Shown one piece after another: positions 10,619-17,869 of a stretch of DNA of 64,000 nt (position 1 is its first letter; each line of letters opens with the position of its first letter). The notes beneath the pieces are model-generated. The model saw nothing but the letters and a program-made list of their open reading frames with translations, did no database searches and was not told the DNA's origin. Position numbers and translations under genes: made by a program. Origin of the DNA: Bacteroidota bacterium (GTDB taxonomy: Bacteria > Bacteroidota > Bacteroidia > Chitinophagales > LD1); assembly GCA_016715625.1 (NCBI GenBank), contig JADJZU010000005.1, positions 106,982 to 170,981 on the forward strand. Reading direction: 5' to 3'.

Positions 10619-12034
10619 CTAGTTTTGCTGGACTTCGCACGGATAGTCGAATAGGCAATTTTCTTTTACGATATCGGCTACGGTATCCGGTACCATACTT
10701 TCCCATCCGGGTTCGCCTGATTTAATCATCTGAATAACTTGTGTAGAGAAAACCTGCAACACATTTTCATCATAGCCTTGTAGGTCTACTAAAAATCCAT
10801 TTTTGATTAAATGGTGAAACAGCGAACTGAGTGCTTCGGGTACTTCCAGATTTTTTGTTGTAATCACCTTCGCGTTCTTTTCAGGTTGATATGGATATAC
10901 CAACATGGTTACGTTGCGCATAAAAATTTCTCCAAAATAGTGCAGCAATTCACCTGCGGCATTCTTGTAATACTTTTCATTAAAAAGTTCCACAATGTTG
11001 AGTATGCCTAGTATAATACCGATATTCTGAGGTTTGCAACGATCCAGATAATTTATCAGCATATCGTGTTTGTGGCAATTAGATATCATTACGGTATGTC
11101 CCAAACTGCAAAGTATATCTGCACGGTCGAGGAAGTCTTTGTTATCAAAAGCACCTTCTGTCGATAAATTGTTGAGGGTAATTTCAGAGAGCACCACAAT
11201 GTTTTCTTCGTCTTTTGTAATGGGTTTAAAATACTCTAAACCGCATTTCATCATGTCTTCATTTACTTTGGTTACCGGACGGAACCTGCCGCGCAAACAC
11301 AGAATGTGCTTCTTGTAAAGTACATCCTTGGGTTGATATACTTCTTTATCGGGGCCAAAGATAGTTCCATCCGTATATCCGTTTCGTACGAGCTTCAAAG
11401 CAAGTAGGCGATTGTCTACCTTGTCGAAAGCAGGCCCCTTCATTCGTATCATATCAATTTCTACCTGGTCGGTAGATAGATTGTCCAACAGCGAATCCAC
11501 AAAGTCGTTAATCTGATCGTGAAACCAATAACAAGCAAACAACAAATTGGTGCCGATACCACCAATCACCCGCTGCTGATAAAGTGAATCGGTGCCTTTT
11601 AAACGAAGGTGTATAATCACCTCATTGGGCTCCCCACCGGGTGTCATTTGAAATTTTACCCCCATCCATCCGTGGGGATCATTTGTTTTGTGGTAGTTAA
11701 GCGTGGTGCAGGTATTCGAAAATGCAAAAAATCTCTTTTTGCTGTATTTCTCATCGGTTAACCTTTCGCGGAGTAGCATAAACTCGTGGTCAATCATTTT
11801 ATGCAAGCGCGATTCACTTACATATCGCCCCGATTCACTGCCATAGATGGCATCAGAAAATGTCATATCATACGCACTCATCGCCTTAGCCACGGTGCCT
11901 GAAGCTCCTCCCACTTGAAAGAAGTTTCTAACAACTTCCTGACCTGCGCCAATTTCTGCAAAGGTGCCATAAATTGATTCGTCCAGGTTAATGCGCAAAG
12001 CCTTGCGCTTGATTGAAATTATTTCACGTTCCAT
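10619..12034 (-). CDS. conserved protein of unknown function, 471 aa
   Basis: No signal peptide or membrane segment is visible, so it is probably cytoplasmic. The N-terminal ~60 residues look strongly constrained (ALRINLDESIYGTFAEIGAG, then a VVRNFF-GGASGTVAKAMSAYD segment and FSDAIYG). I recognise this as a family found in Bacteroidota and cyanobacteria. I recall database labels for it as inconsistent (nicotinate-nucleotide adenylyltransferase, TonB-dependent receptor), and nothing here supports either: there is no nucleotidyltransferase HxGH motif and no beta barrel. The gene is monocistronic, converges on the surface-protein gene and diverges from tRNA-Arg. The gene call is secure but the function is unknown. 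Confidence 0.75.
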   Translation of the reverse strand: MEREIISIKRKALRINLDESIYGTFAEIGAGQEVVRNFFQVGGASGTVAKAMSAYDMTFSDAIYGSESGRYVSESRLHKMIDHEFMLLRERLTDEKYSKKRFFAFSNTCTTLNYHKTNDPHGWMGVKFQMTPGGEPNEVIIHLRLKGTDSLYQQRVIGGIGTNLLFACYWFHDQINDFVDSLLDNLSTDQVEIDMIRMKGPAFDKVDNRLLALKLVRNGYTDGTIFGPDKEVYQPKDVLYKKHILCLRGRFRPVTKVNEDMMKCGLEYFKPITKDEENIVVLSEITLNNLSTEGAFDNKDFLDRADILCSLGHTVMISNCHKHDMLINYLDRCKPQNIGIILGILNIVELFNEKYYKNAAGELLHYFGEIFMRNVTMLVYPYQPEKNAKVITTKNLEVPEALSSLFHHLIKNGFLVDLQGYDENVLQVFSTQVIQMIKSGEPGWESMVPDTVADIVKENCLFDYPCEVQQN

Positions 12035-12155
12035 GTTTCAAAAGTATTCAGTTCTTTGATACGAACGCTAGGGGCCTATGTTATATTTTGTTGCTACTAA
12101 AAAAACTCAAGATTGACTCTTATAGGGAGGCAGTGTGCAAATTGCGTCAAAAAAC

Positions 12156-12163
12156 TACATTTG
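12156..12163 (+). promoter_or_regulatory. -7 promoter element of the tRNA-Arg gene
   Basis: TACATTTG is a perfect match to the Bacteroidota -7 element TAnnTTTG and lies 20 bases upstream of the mature tRNA 5' end. No clear -33 TTTG is visible at the expected distance, so only the -7 box is claimed. Confidence 0.55.
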
Positions 12164-12183
12164 CGCCCGTTTAAAAAACTGAC

Positions 12184-12257
12184 GGCCTCGTAGCTCAGCT
12201 GGATAGAGCAACAGCCTTCTAAGCTGTGGGTCAGGGGTTCGAATCCCTTCGGGGTCA
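12184..12257 (+). tRNA. tRNA-Arg (anticodon TCT)
   Basis: The 74-nt sequence folds into a full cloverleaf. The 7-bp acceptor stem pairs GGCCTCG with CGGGGTC (two G-U pairs) and has discriminator A. The D-arm is GCTCAGCTGGATAGAGC. The anticodon stem pairs ACAGC with GCTGT around the loop CTTCTAA, which puts TCT at 12218-12220. The T-arm is AGGGG-TTCGAAT-CCCTT. The CCA end is not encoded. It decodes AGA. Confidence 0.95.
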
Positions 12258-12260
12258 CTT

Positions 12261-12288
12261 AAAAGCTCTTCGCAAGAAGGGCTTTTTT
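12261..12288 (+). terminator. Rho-independent terminator of the tRNA gene
   Basis: AAGCTCTTC at 12263-12271 pairs with GAAGGGCTT at 12276-12284 (one G-U) across a GCAA tetraloop and is followed by a T-run. It starts only a few bases after the tRNA 3' end. Confidence 0.85.
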
Positions 12289-12305
12289 TATAATAGTTTA
12301 GCACG

Positions 12306-12989
12306 GTGAGCAACGAACATATAAAAATAGACCCTTCGTGGAAGCAGGCGTTGAACGATGAGTTTAACAAGCCGTATTTTCCACTTATCCGCAAGTTTAT
12401 TCTAGGGCAACAAAGTTCAGGCAAGCGAATCTACCCGCCTGGTTCACTCATTTTTCAAGCATTTAATCTAACTCCCTTTACAGCTGTGAAGGTGGTTATA
12501 CTCGGCCAGGACCCCTACCACCAGCCGGGGCAGGCGCATGGTTTATGTTTTTCAGTACAGCGGGGCGTAAAGGTTCCTGCCTCTCTAGTCAATATTTACA
12601 AAGAGCTTAAAAGTGATTTGGGCATTAGTCCGCCACATCATGGAAATTTGGAAAGCTGGGCCTTGCAGGGGGTATTGCTCCTAAATGCATCCCTGACGGT
12701 GAATGAAGGAGAACCCAATTCGCACGCGAACTGCGGTTGGCAGCTGTTTACAGATGCGGTTATTAAAAAAATAAGTGACGAGAAAGAAGGAGTTGTCTTT
12801 CTGCTTTGGGGAAACTTCGCTCGTGCCAAAAAAGCGCTGATTGATACCAACAAGCACTTTGTGTTGGAAGCGGCACATCCATCACCATTAGCCGGCAATG
12901 CATTTCAAGGGTGCAAGCATTTTTCCAAAACCAATGAAATTTTGAAGCAACAAAACAAGTTGCCCATCAACTGGTCAATTGAAGAATAA
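12306..12989 (+). CDS. ung: uracil-DNA glycosylase (family 1)
   Basis: The 227-residue protein matches family 1 uracil-DNA glycosylases in length and motifs. The water-activating loop GQDPYHQ holds the catalytic Asp at residue 69. FSVQRGVKVPASLVNIYKEL follows, and the DNA-intercalation loop HPSPLAG has its His near residue 190. It removes uracil from DNA to start base-excision repair. The start is GTG: no in-frame ATG lies nearby upstream, and SNEHIKIDPSWKQAL aligns with the usual N-terminus just before KPYF. It lies just downstream of the tRNA terminator and has its own frame. Confidence 0.96.
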   Translation: MSNEHIKIDPSWKQALNDEFNKPYFPLIRKFILGQQSSGKRIYPPGSLIFQAFNLTPFTAVKVVILGQDPYHQPGQAHGLCFSVQRGVKVPASLVNIYKELKSDLGISPPHHGNLESWALQGVLLLNASLTVNEGEPNSHANCGWQLFTDAVIKKISDEKEGVVFLLWGNFARAKKALIDTNKHFVLEAAHPSPLAGNAFQGCKHFSKTNEILKQQNKLPINWSIEE

Positions 12990-12992
12990 TAT

Positions 12993-14081
12993 TTATCGGG
13001 TGGCGCAGGCGGGGTATTTCATTTCATTTATCCATTGGCGGATGAGTGCTACTCCTTCCACATGTAGTATGGAACGACCAATTTCAGGCATGCGGATGCC
13101 GGGGTCATCGCTTTCCATTCGGTAAACAAGAATAGAAGCTTCATTATCTCTGGGGGCGATATCTACAAGCCTGCCTCCCGTAGCTTTACCTGCTGCAACT
13201 GGCGATTTGCAAATGCCCAGATTTTCAAGGTTGGTATTATCAATATTCAGTAATAGACCGGAGGTGTAAGCAGGACCTTTTGGATTGTGACAATGCCCGC
13301 AATTCATTTCCAGATACGCTCTTGCACGCTGGTCGGTGCTATAATGTGCAGAGTCGGCCCAGTTGGCAATCTTGGGATGTTCACCGGTCGGTGCATTTGA
13401 AAGTATACCTGCTTTTATCCAATGTGTAATTTGGTTTTCTGTGCCATCGGCATACGCATAATCTCTGTTCAGATTTCTGATTTTGGGTCCGATGGGAGAG
13501 AAGGATGCATCATTTCTCCAGTGGCAGCTTTTACACTGATTTTTGTTGGGTATGAGATAGTCAATTTCCCTCTTAGCTCCATCGTAGTGCGTCCAGGCTA
13601 CTTTTTTGATACCACCTGTGTTGTCCAACAAAGCCTCAGTCTGTTCATCGTTCCAAATATAGTCTAGGTTGTCCCACCCTTTTTCGCGGTGCACGAGCAG
13701 GCGAGTCTCCATAATTCTTCTTTTACCTTCGGGTTTATTGAAATCTTCAGGGTAGTAGAAGTTTTTTACCAAGCAACTGCCAACCGGCAACTGCAATACT
13801 TGTGAAGTGTCGTAAGGGGCCGATTTGCCTTCCGGAACATATACGAATCTGGCTTTGAAAGCATAATCGGTAAAGAGTGGTGTAATCAGGTCGTAGGGGA
13901 TTAAACGGTCGTTTGGTTTCAGTTCATTGAGTGTTCCTACAAAAAAGTGGTAGTCAGAGAGTTTTTCAAAAGGACTTCGGCTTATATCTACAGTAATCTT
14001 AGCAGGTTGAGTATTGCAACTGTGGAAAATAATCCCTGTAAAAACACAGGCGATTGCCAGAAATAAAAATTTGGTTTTCAT
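12993..14081 (-). CDS. diheme c-type cytochrome lipoprotein (SO2930/HNE_0200-like family)
   Basis: Two CxxCH heme-attachment motifs are present: CKSCH near mid-protein, preceded by LIPNKNQ, and CGHCH in the C-terminal third, preceded by YLEMN. The arrangement and the N-terminal part (PFEKLSDYHFF, LIPYDLITPLFTDYAFK) match the SO2930/HNE_0200 diheme family as I remember it. The N-terminus (MKTKFLFLAIACVFTGIIFHSC) is a lipoprotein signal with a lipobox Cys, so I start at the second Met; an in-frame ATG 15 bases upstream is also possible. It is likely anchored at a membrane on the periplasmic side and involved in electron transfer. It is a probable client of the cytochrome maturation genes near 53-56 kb. 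Confidence 0.8.
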   Translation of the reverse strand: MKTKFLFLAIACVFTGIIFHSCNTQPAKITVDISRSPFEKLSDYHFFVGTLNELKPNDRLIPYDLITPLFTDYAFKARFVYVPEGKSAPYDTSQVLQLPVGSCLVKNFYYPEDFNKPEGKRRIMETRLLVHREKGWDNLDYIWNDEQTEALLDNTGGIKKVAWTHYDGAKREIDYLIPNKNQCKSCHWRNDASFSPIGPKIRNLNRDYAYADGTENQITHWIKAGILSNAPTGEHPKIANWADSAHYSTDQRARAYLEMNCGHCHNPKGPAYTSGLLLNIDNTNLENLGICKSPVAAGKATGGRLVDIAPRDNEASILVYRMESDDPGIRMPEIGRSILHVEGVALIRQWINEMKYPACATR

Positions 14082-14128
14082 ATTAAAATCAATCAATGAC
14101 AGATGAACAATTCATACGCAATTATGGT

Positions 14129-14368
14129 TCAAAAATCCCACACTGCGGTTCTTTTGCTGCGTATGATTCTTCTTAGTTTCATCCAAAAAGCCAGTATCAT
14201 ATAAACGATAAGCGGAGAGCCAATAGTGAGGCAGGAAGCGTAGATGAAAAAGAGGCGTATATCTTTGGTCGGCATCTCTAGTTTTTCGCCTAAGCGTTCA
14301 CATACACCATAGGCTCTTTGTTCAACCAGAAACTTTACCTCCGGCAATAGCGATTCTTTGTTCTTCAT
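14129..14368 (-). CDS. PspC-domain small membrane protein
   Basis: The protein is short (79-84 residues). It contains the PspC pattern GVCERLGEKLEMPTKDIRLFF followed by one hydrophobic segment (FIYASCLTIGSPLIVYMILAFWM) and a basic tail. PspC-like domains occur in membrane-stress proteins and sigma/anti-sigma contexts, and the exact role here is unknown. An upstream ATG at 14383 would add five residues. The small lipoprotein gene precedes it on the same strand with a 13-base gap or more, so the two are probably co-transcribed. Confidence 0.7.
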   Translation of the reverse strand: MKNKESLLPEVKFLVEQRAYGVCERLGEKLEMPTKDIRLFFIYASCLTIGSPLIVYMILAFWMKLRRIIRSKRTAVWDF

Positions 14369-14396
14369 GGTTTGTAAAAACATATTGTTTTATCAC

Positions 14397-14591
14397 TTAC
14401 TCGCAGCGGTAACCATCTGCTACAAGATTCCGATAGGCATCACTGTAGGAATCATCGGAGGCATAATCTTTTTTGCATAAGTCAACAGTATCGTTGGCGC
14501 TGGGATATTTGGTGCATTCTATGCAGTTTCTGCACGCGCTGAACGCCAGTATAGCCAGCAGGAGAGATGCATATAGTGTTTTTCTTAGCAT
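14397..14591 (-). CDS. small Cys-rich lipoprotein, unknown function
   Basis: The 64-residue product has a lipoprotein signal (MLRKTLYASLLLAILAFSAC) with the lipid Cys at residue 20 and four further cysteines (RNCIECTKY, DLCKKD and the penultimate YRCE). The mature part is acidic, with several Asp and Tyr residues. The gene has a good promoter directly upstream (14612-14643). I do not recognise the family. Confidence 0.6.
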   Translation of the reverse strand: MLRKTLYASLLLAILAFSACRNCIECTKYPSANDTVDLCKKDYASDDSYSDAYRNLVADGYRCE

Positions 14592-14611
14592 AATCTTATG
14601 TAGTTATATTC

Positions 14612-14643
14612 CGAAAATAGAAAACCATTTTACTTTTTTCAAA
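14612..14643 (-). promoter_or_regulatory. promoter for the small lipoprotein/PspC unit
   Basis: Read on the minus strand, TTTG (complement of 14640-14643) is followed after 20 bases by TATTTTCG (complement of 14612-14619), one mismatch from TAnnTTTG. Spacing and position fit transcription toward 14591. Confidence 0.5.
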
Positions 14644-14688
14644 GAGCAAAGTTTTTCTATTTTCATTACGTTTTTAAAATACGGTGCA

Positions 14689-15720
14689 TTGAAGCTTTTT
14701 ACACACTCCATCATTACAGCTTTCTGTTTTTTTTCTGTTTGGTCTGAGGTGGCGGCACAAGACATACACTTTAGTATGTTTTACGCCAGCCCACTTAATC
14801 TCAATCCCGGATTAACCGGTGCATTTGATGGCACTTACCGGGCAGCCGGCATATACAGAAATCAATGGAGAAGTATTAGCACACCCTTTGTTACTTACTC
14901 GGGATCCTTTGACATTAAGTTGTTGCAGAGCAAACTTCCAAACGATATTTTTAGTGTAGGGGCATTGTTTGCCGGTGACCGGAGTGGAGACGGTAAAATT
15001 ACGATGAACAGTGCCATGGCCTCTGTAGCATTTCATAAAGGCCTGGATAAAAACAAGAGGCATTTTCTTGGGTTGGGCGTTCAATTGGGTTATACCAACA
15101 AGAGCTTAAAATGGCAGCAATTAGCTTTCCCCTCCCAGTTTAACGGACAGGATTTTGATTTAACACAGAATAATGGAGAAAACTTTAACCGGCCTAACGT
15201 AGGTTATTTTGATATGCAGGCAGGTCTCTTGCATCAGTCTACCATTAAAGATTTTATGGGAATTATGACAGGTTTTACGGTGTATCACCTCGCACAGCCT
15301 AAAGAATCTTTTTTGGGCGATAAAAGAGTAAAACTCCCGATGCGCTACTCTGCACACCTGGGACTTCGGTTCAAGGTTACCAAGAATTTTTACATAGCAC
15401 CTAACTTCATTTATCAGTATCAGAATAAAGCGCAGGAGATAAATTTCGGTAGCTCATTTGAGTATCATGCTCCGCTGGGTAAAAGCGATTTTGTAGCCAG
15501 TTTGGGCGGATGGTATCGCCTGAAAGATGCACCAATTATCACAGCCGGAATTGAATATTACCGTTTGCGAGCTCAGTTTGCTTACGATATCAATACCTCC
15601 ACTTTGAAACCAGCCACTAATGGAAGAGGTGCTTTTGAAATTGCTATCATCTACACCGGATTTATTAAGCCTAAGAAAGGCGTTTCTTATCCTGTGTTAG
15701 TCCCTTGTCCAATGATGTAA
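14689..15720 (+). CDS. PorP/SprF family T9SS-associated outer-membrane protein
   Basis: After an N-terminal signal peptide the mature protein starts DIHFSMFYASPLNLNPGLTG, the hallmark of the PorP/SprF family, followed by YRNQWRSISTPFVTYSGSFD and alternating beta-barrel strands. I place the start at a TTG (14689). It gives MKLFTHSIITAFCFFSVWSEVAAQ, a perfect signal peptide, and avoids running through the small lipoprotein gene on the other strand. The frame is open upstream to an ATG at 14473, but that extension has no sensible content. PorP-type proteins anchor T9SS machinery or act as substrate-specific partners. The OmpA-like gene follows with a 30-base gap, as expected for a PorP-PorE-like pair. 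Confidence 0.87.
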   Translation: MKLFTHSIITAFCFFSVWSEVAAQDIHFSMFYASPLNLNPGLTGAFDGTYRAAGIYRNQWRSISTPFVTYSGSFDIKLLQSKLPNDIFSVGALFAGDRSGDGKITMNSAMASVAFHKGLDKNKRHFLGLGVQLGYTNKSLKWQQLAFPSQFNGQDFDLTQNNGENFNRPNVGYFDMQAGLLHQSTIKDFMGIMTGFTVYHLAQPKESFLGDKRVKLPMRYSAHLGLRFKVTKNFYIAPNFIYQYQNKAQEINFGSSFEYHAPLGKSDFVASLGGWYRLKDAPIITAGIEYYRLRAQFAYDINTSTLKPATNGRGAFEIAIIYTGFIKPKKGVSYPVLVPCPMM

Positions 15721-15750
15721 ATATTGATTTTGCCATCTGATATTTTGAAA

Positions 15751-17808
15751 ATGAAATACATAGTAAGATTTACTCAAACGACCTTAACGGTGCTGCTTTT
15801 AACCACTGTTCTGCTATGCAAAGCAGCCGGTGATGAGAAGTTTAATAAGGCAAAATATCTAAAAGCTGCGGAGGCGGCATTCAAAGAAGGGAGTATTTTT
15901 TCGGCTACAGATTTGTATTTGAAAATTCTGGAAAACTCGCCCGGTGAAACTTCTATACTGCACAATTTAGCTCAATCCTATTTTCTGGCACGTGACTATG
16001 AAAATGCCGCTCTATATTTTCAAAAATCCTATGAGTCTGATTCTGTAGGTAAAGCAATCGACCTGTATTATGCGGCCCTCAACACTAAAATGCAAGGCAG
16101 GTATCAGGAAGCCATTCCATTATTCAACCGGTTTCAAAAAGTGTATAAGGAAGCCGATGCCTCTAAGTTTAAGAAGTGGGCCAGAACAGAAATTGATGGC
16201 TGCAACTTTGCTATCAAAGAAGCCAAACCTGATGCTTTTGTAAAAATTACTCATTTAGGTAAAGAAGTGAACTCCAATTATGCCGATATGGCACCGGCTT
16301 ATCGTGATGGCGTTCTTTATTTTTCTTCGATTCATGCGGATACAGTGCTTTGGATGAAGCCGGATAAAAGCGATGCTAAAAAAGATGATTTATTGATGAA
16401 GATGTATACCTCAAAGGTAGAGGGCGATGTATATGCTGCAGCTGAACGGATAAAGCAATTTCAACCTGAAGGCAAGCATATTTCTAATGGTAGTTTTAAT
16501 GAAGAAGGCAATCGTTTTTTTTATACGATTTGTGATGGTGCATTGCTGAACCCCGCATGTGCTATCTATATGAGTGAGTTGAAAGGCGCTGATTGGGCCG
16601 AAGGTAAAATGCTGAATGATGAGATTAATCTTAAGGGAACAACCAATACACAACCATATTACGCTAGGACGGCTACCGGAAATGAAGTGCTTTATTTTGT
16701 ATCTAACCGCGAAGGCGGCAGGGGGGGAAATGATATCTGGTATAGTGTGGTAACGAAGAAGGGAGAGTTTGGAACTCCGCGCAATTTGGGATACAAAATA
16801 AACACGGATAGGGATGAGTTCACTCCTTTTTTTGATTCCAAATCCAATACCTTGTTTTTCTCTTCCAATGGTTGGATAAATATGGGAGGCACCGATATTT
16901 TTAAATCAAATGCCGATGCGCAGGGCAAGTTCAATACAAATCCCGAAAACCTAGGGGCACCGTTTAATTCTTCTTGTGACGATAATTATTACCGATATGG
17001 CAGAAATAGTGAACACGGATATTTAGTTTCTAACCGGCCGGGAATTTTTTCAGTGAGAGGCAAAACCTGTTGCTTCGATATTTTTGAATATAAATATGAC
17101 CGCAGAATTTTTGTTGCTGTGAAGGGACGTGTAATCGATGATGCCACCAAACAATCTATAACCGGTGCAGCTGTAAATCTTTCGTTGAGGAGTGAAAATT
17201 TAAAGGAGCAGGATGTCATTATTAATTCAGACAGTTCTCGAGGAGAGGTGCCTTATTTCTTTAATCTGAAAACCGAGAAACTTTATAAACTTTCTGCAAG
17301 TGCTTCTGGATATTTTGCAGCCTCTCAGTCTTTTAGCACACAAGGGCTTGCCAAAAGCGACACACTTACGGTAGATATCTACCTCAAAAAATTGGAGAAA
17401 GATAAGGCTTACCGCTTGAACAATATTTATTACGATTTTGATAAATCTGACTTGCGCAGTGAATCAAAAGCAACACTTGATACGCTTTATACTATTCTCG
17501 CTGAGAACCCAACTATCATCATAGAGTTAAGTTCTCATACCGATATTCGCGGTTCCGATGCCTATAATCTTACCCTTTCTCAAAAGAGAGCGGAAAGTTG
17601 TGTTAATTATCTGATAAGCGAGCGAGGAATACCCAAGGAGCGAATTACTGCTAAAGGATATGGTGAGACAAAAAAATTAGACGATTGCACTAAATACAAT
17701 GAGTGCCCACAAGATCAAACTGGCGATTGTCCGTGTCATCAGCTAAACCGCAGAACTGAGTTTAAGGTAATTGGAGAACTGGATGGTGATTTGATTTATG
17801 AAAAGTAG
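15751..17808 (+). CDS. PorE-like protein: TPR, beta-propeller, CRD and OmpA C-terminal domain
   Basis: Domain order follows PorE of the T9SS. A signal peptide is followed by TPR-like helices (about residues 25-150), then a propeller with PD40-type strands ([32 protein letters not shown]; about 160-430). Next comes a carboxypeptidase-regulatory-like fold ([19 protein letters not shown], about 450-540) and an OmpA peptidoglycan-binding domain ([32 protein letters not shown], about 555-685). By family knowledge PorE links the outer-membrane T9SS complex to peptidoglycan. I chose [12 protein letters not shown] as the start; an ATG 27 bases earlier adds residues that do not look like a signal. It is adjacent to the PorP/SprF gene. 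Whether it is the core PorE or one of several paralogs cannot be told here. Confidence 0.85.
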   Translation: MKYIVRFTQTTLTVLLLTTVLLCKAAGDEKFNKAKYLKAAEAAFKEGSIFSATDLYLKILENSPGETSILHNLAQSYFLARDYENAALYFQKSYESDSVGKAIDLYYAALNTKMQGRYQEAIPLFNRFQKVYKEADASKFKKWARTEIDGCNFAIKEAKPDAFVKITHLGKEVNSNYADMAPAYRDGVLYFSSIHADTVLWMKPDKSDAKKDDLLMKMYTSKVEGDVYAAAERIKQFQPEGKHISNGSFNEEGNRFFYTICDGALLNPACAIYMSELKGADWAEGKMLNDEINLKGTTNTQPYYARTATGNEVLYFVSNREGGRGGNDIWYSVVTKKGEFGTPRNLGYKINTDRDEFTPFFDSKSNTLFFSSNGWINMGGTDIFKSNADAQGKFNTNPENLGAPFNSSCDDNYYRYGRNSEHGYLVSNRPGIFSVRGKTCCFDIFEYKYDRRIFVAVKGRVIDDATKQSITGAAVNLSLRSENLKEQDVIINSDSSRGEVPYFFNLKTEKLYKLSASASGYFAASQSFSTQGLAKSDTLTVDIYLKKLEKDKAYRLNNIYYDFDKSDLRSESKATLDTLYTILAENPTIIIELSSHTDIRGSDAYNLTLSQKRAESCVNYLISERGIPKERITAKGYGETKKLDDCTKYNECPQDQTGDCPCHQLNRRTEFKVIGELDGDLIYEK

Positions 17809-17869
17809 CCCTTCGGGCATTCTGCTCCTGTTTGCTTTCAACCATTTACAGCTCCTTCATAACTGATAC

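Noticed and set aside
14473..14688. Upstream extension of the PorP/SprF frame to an ATG at 14473
   Set aside because: It has no signal-peptide-like start, runs antisense through a small lipoprotein gene that has its own promoter, and the TTG at 14689 gives a perfect signal peptide.
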